A DNA stretch of 33,164 bases from Candidatus Poribacteria bacterium (GTDB lineage Bacteria; Poribacteria; WGA-4E; WGA-3G): NCBI GenBank assembly GCA_009839975.1, contig VXOP01000416.1, positions 3,988 through 37,151 on the forward strand, in the 5' to 3' direction. Every line of letters starts with the position of its first letter. Position 1 is the stretch's first letter. Below the pieces are notes generated by a model. That model searched no databases, was not told where the DNA came from, and worked only from the letters and a program-made list of their open reading frames with translations. Position numbers and translations under genes: made by a program. Positions 9,068 through 17,571 of this stretch are shown here, piece after piece.

Positions 9068-9550
9068 CTACCTTGGTGTCTCAAACTCTTGGACTGGTCC
9101 TTTCTCTTGTTGAACTTCCGTGAAGTTGCCTTTTGTATATTCGTTAATAATCTTTCTCCAAAAAGTCTGTGCAGGTAAATTCTCTGCTTCCTGTTCAATC
9201 GACCATTTACCCGGGAATTTAGTAAAGAGTCGATGAGCAACTTCCATTCCTATTCCTTTTCGCCGATATTTCCTTAGAATGAAGAATTCGGAAAGTATGT
9301 TTATTCGCTCACCGTTTTCTGAATGGATCTGCCTACCTATCGCAAATCCAGCCAATTTTTTGTCAATTTTTACAAAGTAAGCAAAACGTTCAGGTTCTGT
9401 CCAATAGTGGTCGAGATATTTGTAGTTGAACAGTCCATAAGGTCCAACATCCTCTTTATTAAATTCACTATAATCGTGAAAGCAAAACTGCATCAGATTG
9501 CGAAGAACAGGTTTATCATCAAGTGAAATTTGTTCAAGTTCAATGTTCAT
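9068..9550 (-). CDS. GNAT-family N-acetyltransferase
   Basis: This is a 160-residue acetyl-CoA-dependent transferase. The core motif LSEFFILRKYRRKGIGMEVAHRLF (split over 87-109) contains the R/QxxGxG/A acetyl-CoA loop (R96-R97-K98-G99-I100-G101), and the later strand WSIEQEAENLPAQTFWRK is typical. The substrate is unknown. The start at 9550 is chosen because GAGGAG (9561-9566) precedes it by 10 nt. That site lies inside the last codons of the upstream protease-like gene, which stops 7 nt before this start, so translation is probably coupled. Confidence 0.8.
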   Translation of the reverse strand: MNIELEQISLDDKPVLRNLMQFCFHDYSEFNKEDVGPYGLFNYKYLDHYWTEPERFAYFVKIDKKLAGFAIGRQIHSENGERINILSEFFILRKYRRKGIGMEVAHRLFTKFPGKWSIEQEAENLPAQTFWRKIINEYTKGNFTEVQQEKGPVQEFETPR

Positions 9551-9557
9551 ATCTGTT

Positions 9558-11036
9558 CTACTCCTCGAGTTTACGTAGTGCTTTCTCAGCACTAACCTTG
9601 AAACCTGTATCACCCGCTTTTATTGCAAGACGCAATACAATTTGGAAATCCTGCTTCGCTTCCGACCTTTGACCTAAACGCACTTTTGATACTCCACGAT
9701 TGTAGTATGCTTTTATATAATTGGGTTTGAGACGGATAGCAGTGTTGTAATCTGAAATTGCAGCCACGTGTTGTCTCAAACTCTCCTTCGCCGTTCCCCG
9801 ATTGAGATATGCATCCGCAGCATCGGGTTCAAGTCGGATAGCAACATTGAAATCGGTTATCGCAGCGGTGTATTTTCCCAACTTACGCTTCACGACGCCA
9901 CGATTGAGGTATGCAGACGCAAAATCTGGATCAAGTCGAATAGCAGCGTTAAAATCAGAAATCGCAGATGCAAATTGTTCCAACATAGCGTACATAAGTC
10001 CCCGATTGTAGTATGCTGAGGTAAGTTCACGGTCAAATCGAATAGCAGCGTCAAGATCAGAAATCGCATCCGAGAATCGTCCCAATTGTGCTTTCACAAT
10101 GCCACGATTAGAATAAGCACGTGCATAATCGGGTTTGAGTCTGATTGCCACATCATAATCTACTATCGCATCAAAGTGCTGTTCCAAGTTAAACTTCGCA
10201 AGTCCCATATTATGATATGCTTCGGCATCTTCAGGTTGAAGTTGGATTGCCTTGTAATAGTCCGAAATGGCACTCTCATAGTCTCCAATTTTGGACTTTG
10301 CATTCCCCCACAAAATGTAAGTCTCGGCAGAAACAGTCTGTTTTTCTTGTGAAAAAGGTTCTGTTGACTTGGACTGATTCAGCAGTTCTTTGAGATATTT
10401 TGACGGGATAGCATAGTTGAGATTCTGTGCATCCAGAGATCTATGGACAGATACGGACACACCAATAACTTCACCTTTTTTGTTTAGCACAGAACCCCCA
10501 TTGCTTTTAGGAGAAATCGATGCAGTCATCTGGAGACGTTCTTTTGTGTTCTTATCTTTGCGGTTGCTAATAATTCCAGCCGAAAACGTGCCTTTCACTC
10601 CTTTCGGATTGCATGCAACATAGACCGTCTCGCCAATCCGAACTTTATCACTATCGCCGAGAGAAAGCGGATTGACACCAGACACAGTTACCTTAAGAAG
10701 TGCCAGGTCATTTTCTCTGTCAATTGCTGTAACGCCTTCAATATTATATGTTGTGTGCTTACCAACTAACTTAACAGAGCCTTTTGCTGCACCTTTAATC
10801 ACGTGGTAGTTGGTGGCAATAATGTTAGTTTTCACAAAGAATCCGCTGCCAATACCTAATGTCTTGTCGTTTGTATCCTTCATTTCCAAGTAAACAGTCG
10901 ATGCTAACGCTTTTTCAGCAATGTCTTCAGCAGGGAGGGTCGTCTGTGCAGGTGCAGGGTTTATGATATAAAATAGGAGAAGGACGGCGAGAGTGAAACA
11001 GGGAAAAATCAAGGATAATTTATATCCGCGTTTCAT
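9558..11036 (-). CDS. exported trypsin-like protease homologue with TPR repeats, nucleophile position Asn
   Basis: The 492-residue protein starts with a signal peptide or anchor (about 8-28, ending APAQ), then a DegP-type trypsin-like domain (35-220) and about seven TPR repeats (239-485; NRGxxK.LG...AISDxxxAIRL). His (H78 in ATNYHVI) and Asp (D110 in RENDLALL) of the triad are present. The motif normally PGNSGGP reads PKSNGGS (176-182), putting N179 at the nucleophile position with S178 beside it. The enzyme may be inactive or use a shifted serine. AAGGAG at 11045-11050 fixes the start at 11036; the frame stays open further upstream through a toxin-gene relic. Likely envelope scaffold or protease. 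Confidence 0.85.
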   Translation of the reverse strand: MKRGYKLSLIFPCFTLAVLLLFYIINPAPAQTTLPAEDIAEKALASTVYLEMKDTNDKTLGIGSGFFVKTNIIATNYHVIKGAAKGSVKLVGKHTTYNIEGVTAIDRENDLALLKVTVSGVNPLSLGDSDKVRIGETVYVACNPKGVKGTFSAGIISNRKDKNTKERLQMTASISPKSNGGSVLNKKGEVIGVSVSVHRSLDAQNLNYAIPSKYLKELLNQSKSTEPFSQEKQTVSAETYILWGNAKSKIGDYESAISDYYKAIQLQPEDAEAYHNMGLAKFNLEQHFDAIVDYDVAIRLKPDYARAYSNRGIVKAQLGRFSDAISDLDAAIRFDRELTSAYYNRGLMYAMLEQFASAISDFNAAIRLDPDFASAYLNRGVVKRKLGKYTAAITDFNVAIRLEPDAADAYLNRGTAKESLRQHVAAISDYNTAIRLKPNYIKAYYNRGVSKVRLGQRSEAKQDFQIVLRLAIKAGDTGFKVSAEKALRKLEE

Positions 11037-11114
11037 AGAATACTCCTTTTCAATTGGGTCGGAGAAAAGTTGTCTCAGTCTATGAGGTAAATGCTCATCA
11101 AGCAACACGCGCAT
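11037..11114 (-). pseudogene. N-terminal relic of a DUF5615 (PIN-like toxin) gene
   Basis: Beginning at an ATG (11112-11114, minus strand), the frame reads MRVLLDEHLPHRLRQLFSD, the characteristic start of DUF5615 PIN-like proteins, including the first acidic residue of the nuclease site. After about 26 codons it runs in frame into the protease-homologue gene, which has its own ribosome binding site. Only the N-terminus of the roughly 110-residue family remains, so this is probably a leftover of a deleted toxin gene whose promoter now serves the protease gene. Confidence 0.55.
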
Positions 11115-11196
11115 TTTTTCTTTCTTCATTCTGTTCTCTGCCTCATATCTTTTTTGAGAATAATTTGTCATGCAGTTTCAGTTTTTGGTTAACAAT

Positions 11197-11225
11197 ATGA
11201 TAACCTAATCAATGAAGAATGTCAA
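11197..11225 (-). promoter_or_regulatory. sigma70-like promoter, minus strand
   Basis: Read on the minus strand, TTGACA (11220-11225) and TATCAT (11197-11202) are separated by 17 nt. Transcription would run from about 11190 through the DUF5615 relic into the protease homologue and acetyltransferase genes. Confidence 0.6.
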
Positions 11226-11349
11226 GATGTAAAAACGCTTGCTATATACAATTTTTTCAGGTATATTAACCACAACTCATTACCAAACGCACGTCAAAAC
11301 AGATTGCAACATAAACAAATACAACACCTATTATAAAGGAGAACCACCG

Positions 11350-12054
11350 ATGGGAATTGAAAATACACGTCCACTCCCTTATGCGCCGACAGATACTGCG
11401 GATATTGACTACCCCGAATCGGATGGATTACCCATGGCTGAAACCGACCTTCACATAGATGAAATCTACCGTATGCGACAAATCCTTAAAGCACATTTCG
11501 CCGAAAAAACGGATGTCTATGTCTCTGGAAATATTATGATGTACTACGAAGAGGGCGACATTCAATCATCTGTCTCACCCGATATTCTTGTCTCTTTCGG
11601 TATTGGTAAAAAACGCCGCCGTACATATAAAACTTGGCAAGAAGGGAAGTCGCCTGATTTCGTAATGGAGTTCTCAAGTAGACGTACCTGGCGAGATGAT
11701 TTAGATATTAAGAAGGAACTCTACGCCAGAATCGGCATATCAGAATACTTCCTCTATGATGCTGAAAGACGTTATTTGCCATCATACTTAATGGGGTATC
11801 GCCTTGATGATGGGAAATATGTTGATATTCCACAAAATCCTGATGGAGGGTTTTTCTCAGAGACGTTGAACTTGACGTTCCATTTGCATGATGATACTCT
11901 TGACATTTACGATCCGACTGCTGAGCAATGGCTGCTATCAGCAGAGGAAAAAGCCGAACAGGAAGCAGAGGCAAGACAGAAGGCTGAAGAAGAAGTTGAA
12001 AAACTTCAAGAGGAACTAAAACGTCTACAAAACACGCCTACACAGTCAACGTAA
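11350..12054 (+). CDS. Uma2-family (DUF820) PD-(D/E)XK nuclease-like protein
   Basis: This 234-residue protein has the Uma2 restriction-endonuclease-like fold: VSPDILVSFG (D78), then SPDFVMEFSS (E107), RDDLDIKKELYARIGISEYFLYD, and the late hydrophobic strands. The C-terminal 40 residues form a Glu/Lys-rich coiled coil common in this family. Uma2 proteins occur in many copies in cyanobacteria, planctomycetes and relatives, and their biological target is unknown. AAGGAG (11336-11341) 8 nt upstream sets the start; the open frame continues upstream without a ribosome binding site. Its last 17 nt overlap, tail to tail, the end of the PhyH gene on the other strand. Confidence 0.85.
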   Translation: MGIENTRPLPYAPTDTADIDYPESDGLPMAETDLHIDEIYRMRQILKAHFAEKTDVYVSGNIMMYYEEGDIQSSVSPDILVSFGIGKKRRRTYKTWQEGKSPDFVMEFSSRRTWRDDLDIKKELYARIGISEYFLYDAERRYLPSYLMGYRLDDGKYVDIPQNPDGGFFSETLNLTFHLHDDTLDIYDPTAEQWLLSAEEKAEQEAEARQKAEEEVEKLQEELKRLQNTPTQST

Positions 12055-12862
12055 CCTTATCCTGCTTCACAATCTCCTTGATATGTCTATACGGTGCAGA
12101 TTTCACCAATTCCAACGTCTCAGGAGACAAGCGATCTAGAATAGGCTGCGGAAAATTATGCGTTCCAGAAAATTGTGGAAAATATCGCAATACGAGAAAC
12201 CTACGATCTCTATCCTTTGGCTTCCAACGTAAAACGCCGTGCGTTAACAACTCTGAAATAATCACAATATCACCTGCTTTGGGTGTAATATTCACAAAAA
12301 CAGGATCATCAATCGGATCAATACCATCTGTTGCATCAAGCCTTAGCAGCTGCTTCGGACGATCGAATTTACTTTTATGTGAACCGGGGATGACAATGAG
12401 TCCACCATCACCAGGATATACATCGGTAAAATAGGGGAAACAGACAAAGTTATCACAGTAGATATGACCATTGTTAACTTCATACCTTGTACTATACCTT
12501 CCGTAATCATCGCGAGCACAGTGTAGTCCACCCGGATTAACATGCGCGTTCTCTCCCGCTTTCCACAGATCATGTTTATCGTGCTTGAGCGAGCCTCTTC
12601 CAAATCGCGGTTGATTGTCTGTCAATTCCTTGATAATGGGCCACAGTGCAGCGTGCAGCGTCAAACACTCAAGCGATTTATCAAAGGCGAACCCGTGCTG
12701 GTGAAGTCCGCGCTGCTCAAATCCTGGTGGCAATTCATCGGGAGGAGTGCTGATATATCTATCAACTGCCTCAGCAGCCCTTGTTAATGCATCGCCAGTG
12801 ATGACGTTTTTCAGGTGAAGGTAGCCAGTTACATCAAATAGATAACGTTGTTTCGGTGTCAT
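12038..12862 (-). CDS. phytanoyl-CoA dioxygenase (PhyH) family protein 1
   Basis: This is a Fe(II)/2-oxoglutarate oxygenase-fold protein of 274 residues. The N-terminal segment YLFDVTGYLHLKNVI and the core DVYPGDGGLIVIPGSHKSKF (147-166) are typical of PF05721. The likely proximal iron ligand is H114 in GGLHCARDD and the distal one H208 in LLTHGV, with basic residues R217-R221 for 2-oxoglutarate. The first motif reads HxA rather than HxD, like subfamilies with an LHGG motif. GGAG 8 nt ahead fixes the start at 12862 rather than the in-frame ATG 15 nt upstream. The substrate is unknown. Confidence 0.85.
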   Translation of the reverse strand: MTPKQRYLFDVTGYLHLKNVITGDALTRAAEAVDRYISTPPDELPPGFEQRGLHQHGFAFDKSLECLTLHAALWPIIKELTDNQPRFGRGSLKHDKHDLWKAGENAHVNPGGLHCARDDYGRYSTRYEVNNGHIYCDNFVCFPYFTDVYPGDGGLIVIPGSHKSKFDRPKQLLRLDATDGIDPIDDPVFVNITPKAGDIVIISELLTHGVLRWKPKDRDRRFLVLRYFPQFSGTHNFPQPILDRLSPETLELVKSAPYRHIKEIVKQDKVTLTV

Positions 12863-12944
12863 AAATTCATCTCCCATAGACTTGAACTATAAACATATTG
12901 TCCCTAATGACGATTAAATAAATAATCAGGTAATTATGATTTCT

Positions 12945-13084
12945 CCAGGCCGGTAGGTGCGATATCCTTATCGCACCGGATCCTAAGAAAGAACATCGGA
13001 CGAAACAGATTAGGATAAACCTCCTTCATTAAGGTTTTCCGCGCAGGATCCGGTGCGATAAGGATATCGCACCTACCGGCCTGG
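12945..13084. repeat. 140-bp element with perfect 40-bp inverted repeats
   Basis: Arms 12945-12984 and 13045-13084 are exact reverse complements over 40 nt, around a 60-nt centre. Each arm is itself a hairpin: GGTGCGATA and TATCGCACC separated by TCCT. The centre holds TTAGGAT (13010-13016), which can compete for the inner end of the left arm. It lies in the 355-bp gap between two PhyH genes (12863-13217), where nothing else was recognised. No T-run follows, so a dispersed REP/MITE-like element is more likely than a terminator. Confidence 0.85.
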
Positions 13085-13217
13085 GAAAAATAGGTTTTTT
13101 ACCCGTTTAATTATTTAATCTTCATACAGGACTGAAGATGGTCAAACCTATATGAAATTACGATATTACGTTCCGCTTGTGTGAAAAACCATTTCACTTA
13201 GTTATTTAGTATTCTCG

Positions 13218-14111
13218 TTACAATGACATGCTGAACGATTTACCTGTTACATTTCCACTTACATAGGCATCCCGGAATAACGTTTGTCGTTTCGGTGGCA
13301 TTTTTTCAATCAATGCTTGGGGTGGAAGTGAGAGTTTCCATCGTTTGTCAACCGAGTTGTATCCATTGAAAACTGAGACTCGATCAGTGTCAGGATTTTG
13401 CCACGGCTGACCACTGTGTGTAATCGCTTCTGTGAAGAAAATGACAGATCCTGCCGGACAAGAATAGGTGTCCCAAAACTCCCATTCTCTTTTCCGGACG
13501 ACTGCCGGGGCAGTAAACGCAGATTTGTGACTACCGGTGACAAACAAAGTGCCGCCATCCTCTTTGCCAACTGGGTTCAGCTCCCAAACGACGCGCGTCA
13601 ATCCGCTATATGCCTGTCCCGGTAGACATTGGTATTGATGACAGTCCCCTGGCATTCGAAACATACCGTTACCATTATGTGGACCAAACTTACGAGGCGG
13701 ATCGTCAGACGTTGAACGCAACATCAAGAAACTCGTCTCCATCCGAAATCCATAGCACGACTCTGAAGTTAGATAAGGTGATGCCAGAAACTCATTAGCA
13801 AATGCAACAACAACAGGATGATCTATTAGTGCTTCTAAAGGACCGCCATAAGTAGACATAAGGTAGGACGGTGAAACGGTTTCAGGGGCATTCTTCAACT
13901 GATAGCAGAAATCTCGCATCTCCTCAATCTCTGAATCCGTTAGCACTCCCGGTATTAATAACCATCCATCTTTATCAAAGAGATATTTCTGTTCCTGAGT
14001 CAAAGGCACAACAGGTTTGCCATCAGCATTGGTTTTCGTCAGTTCAGATGCTGTGGTTGATAAAGGTCTACCGAGATCTTTGTTAAATCTGACACCGATA
14101 TGGTTTGCCAC
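13218..14111 (-). CDS. phytanoyl-CoA dioxygenase (PhyH) family protein 2
   Basis: This 297-residue member of the PhyH superfamily shows LFDKDGWLLIPGVLTDSEI near 44-62 and the core GKEDGGTLFVTGSHKSAF (182-199). Probable iron ligands are H145 (GPHNGNG) and H232 (ITHSG). The first motif reads HxG, lacking the usual Asp; R244 may bind 2-oxoglutarate. The start is a GTG at 14109-14111 with AAAGGA about 7 nt upstream; the nearby ATG is out of frame. The preceding 40 residues, before TQEQKYLFD, are longer than in its paralogues here. The substrate is unknown. Confidence 0.82.
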   Translation of the reverse strand: MANHIGVRFNKDLGRPLSTTASELTKTNADGKPVVPLTQEQKYLFDKDGWLLIPGVLTDSEIEEMRDFCYQLKNAPETVSPSYLMSTYGGPLEALIDHPVVVAFANEFLASPYLTSESCYGFRMETSFLMLRSTSDDPPRKFGPHNGNGMFRMPGDCHQYQCLPGQAYSGLTRVVWELNPVGKEDGGTLFVTGSHKSAFTAPAVVRKREWEFWDTYSCPAGSVIFFTEAITHSGQPWQNPDTDRVSVFNGYNSVDKRWKLSLPPQALIEKMPPKRQTLFRDAYVSGNVTGKSFSMSL

Positions 14112-14192
14112 TGTCCATTCCTTTCTTCTGTTAAGGTTTTGAAACCCTGATTTTAATTAAAGGGTAATCCACTACAACAAATAGGATACGAT

Positions 14193-15032
14193 TTAACTTT
14201 TATCATCACAGAGTTCAGCAATCATTGCAGCATTTTGACCAATCTGGTCTCCAAATTGCTGATACATACCGAGCAACAGAACGTCGTTAGGTTTAGAATT
14301 CTCTATGGCAAATTTCAATTCTTCACGAATCTGCTGCGGACTTCCGATTGTTCTACCCGCTGCCAGCACTTTGAAAATGAGACACGGTTTTTCTGTCCGT
14401 TGTATCGCCTTAGCCATCTCATCACGGTCTTCACGCGCATAGATTTCACCTAAAGGTGGATAGCCGAATTTCTCGGTGAACTTTTGACTGCCACCGCTTA
14501 GATTATAGAGTGCTGTCATATAATAGTCTATATCCCAGCCTTCATCTTCCGCGATATGCAACAGTTTCGGGTCATGCACCGATAAACCGACAAGACTACC
14601 TGTATCGCGAATCCGTTTGAGTATATCTCGCAACAGATCAAGCTTGCCTTCTCGTAGACAACGTTGTCCAACACCGCCACCGTGAGGTGCCATACCGAAG
14701 GGATTATGTTTTGCATCTTCAAAAACCTGGTCAGGATTGTCATACCACACATAAGCCCAACTAAGGCAGAACCAATGCATCGTGCCGCCAGCATCACGGT
14801 AAAGCTTTAAGTCCGACATGGATCGTTCTGTTACGCTATTCTGCCAACCATTAATTCCTGCTTCCTCCGCTCTTTTGAGTGTCGCAACAACCCGTTCCGG
14901 TGTGTGATATTCTTTCTGATGCTGTGAAAGCAGCTGATTAAAGTGGGAATATCCGTAAATTGGATTATCTCCAATTACCAGTTTGCTGATATGGTGGTTA
15001 CAAAATGAGACTTTCGGTAAGGTCGTTTCCAA
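14193..15032 (-). CDS. uncharacterised AKR-like TIM-barrel protein
   Basis: This 279-residue soluble protein has the alternating strand/helix pattern of a TIM barrel: ISKLVIGDNPIYGYSHF at the start, TLKRAEEAGINGWQN, MHWFCLSWAYVW, GLSVHDPKLLHIA, CLIFKVLAAGR and VLLLGMYQQFGDQI. The opening and the KxLAAGR strand resemble aldo/keto-reductase relatives of unknown function in planctomycetes and Poribacteria. No catalytic tetrad can be assigned with confidence. The start is a TTG at 15030-15032 with a strong GGAGG 7 nt before it. It follows the M42 peptidase gene by 37 nt on the same strand and is probably cotranscribed. Confidence 0.55.
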   Translation of the reverse strand: METTLPKVSFCNHHISKLVIGDNPIYGYSHFNQLLSQHQKEYHTPERVVATLKRAEEAGINGWQNSVTERSMSDLKLYRDAGGTMHWFCLSWAYVWYDNPDQVFEDAKHNPFGMAPHGGGVGQRCLREGKLDLLRDILKRIRDTGSLVGLSVHDPKLLHIAEDEGWDIDYYMTALYNLSGGSQKFTEKFGYPPLGEIYAREDRDEMAKAIQRTEKPCLIFKVLAAGRTIGSPQQIREELKFAIENSKPNDVLLLGMYQQFGDQIGQNAAMIAELCDDKS

Positions 15033-15069
15033 TGTGTTTCCTCCAAACGAAAAGTTGTTTCAAATATGA

Positions 15070-16140
15070 TTACCCGTAGTGGAATTCTTCCAAAACAGAG
15101 GCATCAATTTGTTGGACAAGATGCATCGTTAAATCCAGTGCTGCGTTGTAGTCATCAATGTTGATGATTGAGACATGGCTATGGATGTATCGTGATGGCA
15201 CACCGAGAACAACAGAAGGTACGCCTCTACCGAATACATGGATAGCCCCGCCATCTGTCCCACCAGACTGACGCACACCGAGTTGGTAAGGTATGTCATG
15301 CTGTTTTGCTGTTTCAACCACATAATCAGCGAGTTTCGGATTGACAACCATTGACGAATCAATGATGCGAATTTGTACGCCGTTCCCCAGTTTCCCTTGC
15401 GAATTTCCAACGCTTAGTCCTGGTGTATCGTCACCGGGTGGGCCCTCAAGAACAATAGCCAGATCAGGCTCTACACTTGCAGCCATTGTCTTCGCGCCTC
15501 GCAACCCAATCTCTTCCTGTACACTTCCCGCACCAATTACGGTGTTCGGATGTTCTTCAAGTCGTTGCAGTGCCTCTATTACAAGTGCAACACCGACGCG
15601 ATTATCAAACGCTTTGGCAGTGAGTAACTTCTCATTTTTCAATCGCATAAAGGGTCCATAAGGTGCAATCGGACAACCGGGTAAGATACCGTATTCCTCC
15701 GCTGCCTGTTCCTCACTCTCAGCACCGACATCAATAAAAAGGTCTTTAATTTCTAAGACTTTATCACGTGATCCTGACAATAGGTGCGGAGGTGTGGAAC
15801 CGATCACACCTGGTACTTTACCTGACTTCGTTTTGATATTAACGCGTTGTGCTAATAGTGTATGTCCCCACCAACCACCGAGAGGTAGAAACTTGACGAA
15901 TCCTTTATCCGTGACGTTCGTCACAACGAAACCGATTTCGTCTAAATGTGAATCAAGTACTATTCTCGGTTGTTCTGCAGTTCCAGCGCGTGTGCAGAAA
16001 ATACTCCCCAGTTTGTCGGTTTCTATTGGACCGACATCGGAAACAGCCTCACGAAAAACTTCTCGTACTTCTTCCTCATAACCAGGGATTCCATCTGCTT
16101 GGGTTAATGATTCTAACAATTCTATTGAGGTATCATTCAT
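15070..16140 (-). CDS. M42-family metal-dependent aminopeptidase
   Basis: This 356-residue cytosolic peptidase is of the FrvX/YsdC/PepA (M42) type, which removes N-terminal residues from peptides in a large tetrahedral complex. Dizinc ligands and catalytic residues are recognisable: H65 and D67 in LDSHLDEIGF, D179 in AKAFDNRVG, E209/E210 in SVQEEIGLRGA, E232 in VLEGPPGDDTPG, and H320 in SRYIHSHVS. E232 replaces the Asp more usual in LDVxPA. AAGGA about 10 nt upstream supports the start at 16140; an in-frame extension upstream overlaps the promoter. It probably heads a two-gene unit with the TIM-barrel gene. Confidence 0.92.
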   Translation of the reverse strand: MNDTSIELLESLTQADGIPGYEEEVREVFREAVSDVGPIETDKLGSIFCTRAGTAEQPRIVLDSHLDEIGFVVTNVTDKGFVKFLPLGGWWGHTLLAQRVNIKTKSGKVPGVIGSTPPHLLSGSRDKVLEIKDLFIDVGAESEEQAAEEYGILPGCPIAPYGPFMRLKNEKLLTAKAFDNRVGVALVIEALQRLEEHPNTVIGAGSVQEEIGLRGAKTMAASVEPDLAIVLEGPPGDDTPGLSVGNSQGKLGNGVQIRIIDSSMVVNPKLADYVVETAKQHDIPYQLGVRQSGGTDGGAIHVFGRGVPSVVLGVPSRYIHSHVSIINIDDYNAALDLTMHLVQQIDASVLEEFHYG

Positions 16141-16180
16141 AGTTGTATTTCCTTCTGTATACATGTTATAATTTAGATGA

Positions 16181-16209
16181 ATTATAGCATGACAAACATT
16201 TTCTGCCAA
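16181..16209 (-). promoter_or_regulatory. extended -10 promoter of the M42 peptidase gene
   Basis: On the minus strand TTGGCA (16204-16209) and TATAAT (16181-16186) are 17 nt apart, with TGC directly before the -10 box (extended -10). A start near 16174 gives a leader of about 34 nt. Confidence 0.65.
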
Positions 16210-16250
16210 CTTTTAAGTTGATTTCAAGAACAACACAAGTTTTGTTTCCT

Positions 16251-16348
16251 TATTATCATTAAGTGGCGTTAACGATAATAAGACTTTTCCCTATTATCGT
16301 TAAGTGGCGTTAACGATAATAAGACTTTTCCCTATTATCGTTAAGTGG
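16251..16348 (+). repeat. tandem 41-bp operator-like repeats ahead of the fic gene
   Basis: Two 41-bp units (16251-16291 and 16292-16332, differing at one base) are followed by a third partial unit (16333-16348) ending 6 nt before the fic ATG. Each full unit carries ATTATCGTTAA and its reverse complement around GTGGCG, a typical dimeric repressor site (one mismatch in unit 1). The third unit keeps only TATTATCGTTAAGTGG. The sites overlap the expected promoter and ribosome binding region, so binding would shut the gene off. No clear sigma70 boxes stand out. Confidence 0.75.
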
Positions 16349-16354
16349 ACTAAA

Positions 16355-17539
16355 ATGAATCCAGCAAACTTTAGAAAATCAAATGCGGGTAGATGTATAC
16401 GTAGCATAGGTCAGCACTCATATTGGGCTTATGTTCCCAATCCGCTTCCTCCGAAAATCGAATTGGATTGGGATTTGGTGAATCTGCTCTCAGAAGCAAA
16501 CATTAGACTTGGAGAATTGTCTGGTGCAGGACAACAACTACCAAATCCACACTTATTAATTGGTCCATTTATTCGACGAGAGGCAGTGATGAGTTCAAGA
16601 ATTGAAAACACTCAATCTGGTCTGGACCAACTCTTTTTATTTGAAGCAGATAAAACAGAGGAACCGCAAATACCTGATGTGAAGGAACTTCTCAATTATG
16701 TTAACGCTATGGAATATGGGATAAAAAGACTGGAGAACTTACCAGTAAGTTCAAGGTTACTCTGTGAAATCCACGAGGTCTTAATGAGAGGAGTCCGGGG
16801 TGAACACGCGACACCAGGGCTGCTTCGCACAACGCAAAATTGGATTGGAAAACCCGGATGTACTTTGACAGACGCGACTTTTGTTCCACCACCCGTGCCA
16901 GAGATGAAGGAGTGTTTTTCAGAACTAGAGAAGTATGTCCATTCCAACGCGAAAGAACCTTCTTTAATTCAAAATGCTTTGATTCATTATCAATTTGAGG
17001 CAATTCACCCATTCATTGATGGAAATGGAAGAATCGGCAGAATCCTTATTATTCTCCAGTTAATTGAAAAAGGCGCACTATCACAACCACTACTCTACCT
17101 TTCCGATTTTTTCGAGCGGCATAGAGATACCTACTATGAACTCCTATTGAATGTAAGCCAACAAGGTGATTGGAACTCTTGGCTCACATTTTTCTTACAA
17201 GGTATTTGCCAACAGTCAGAAGATGCCTTAACGACGATTCAAAAGTTACTTGCGTTAAAAGATGAGTATAAGGAAATAGTAATAGAAAAAAGAGTACCAG
17301 CAACAGTAAACCTTTTAATTGAACATCTATTTGGAAGTCCAATTATTTCAATTTCAGAATTGGCGAAGGCATGGGAATCAACATTTCCTAATGTCCAGCG
17401 AGGCGTAGATTACCTTGTCAACAAGGGTAAACTCAGGGAAATGACAGGTCAACAGCGCAACCGTTTATTCGTAGCAGACGAAATTCTTGATATAATCATG
17501 ACTGAAAGAACAAAATCAGTCTTATTAATAGAAGATTAG
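16355..17539 (+). CDS. fic: Fic-family AMP-transferase (class II, with winged-helix C-terminus)
   Basis: This 394-residue protein transfers AMP (or another nucleotide group) to a hydroxyl of a target protein. The catalytic motif HPFIDGNGRIGR is at 218-229. An N-terminal Fic_N-type region contains SSRIEN (80-85), matching the inhibitory motif (S/T)xxxE(G/N), with E84 expected to block the ATP gamma-phosphate. The C-terminus (about 333-385) looks like a winged helix (SISELAKAWESTFPNVQRGVDYLVNKGKL) and may bind DNA. The start at 16355 excludes the frame running back through the repeats. No good ribosome binding site is seen; the transcript may be leaderless. Confidence 0.92.
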   Translation: MNPANFRKSNAGRCIRSIGQHSYWAYVPNPLPPKIELDWDLVNLLSEANIRLGELSGAGQQLPNPHLLIGPFIRREAVMSSRIENTQSGLDQLFLFEADKTEEPQIPDVKELLNYVNAMEYGIKRLENLPVSSRLLCEIHEVLMRGVRGEHATPGLLRTTQNWIGKPGCTLTDATFVPPPVPEMKECFSELEKYVHSNAKEPSLIQNALIHYQFEAIHPFIDGNGRIGRILIILQLIEKGALSQPLLYLSDFFERHRDTYYELLLNVSQQGDWNSWLTFFLQGICQQSEDALTTIQKLLALKDEYKEIVIEKRVPATVNLLIEHLFGSPIISISELAKAWESTFPNVQRGVDYLVNKGKLREMTGQQRNRLFVADEILDIIMTERTKSVLLIED

Positions 17540-17571
17540 ATTATACGAGAATGTGTAAACTCAAATATCAC

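Noticed and set aside
12945-13084. Rho-independent terminator
   Set aside because: The stem is far too long, has no T-run and has the symmetry of a repeat element.
16304-16354. Upstream extension of the Fic protein
   Set aside because: It would be encoded by the operator repeats, which gives repeat-derived residues unrelated to the family.
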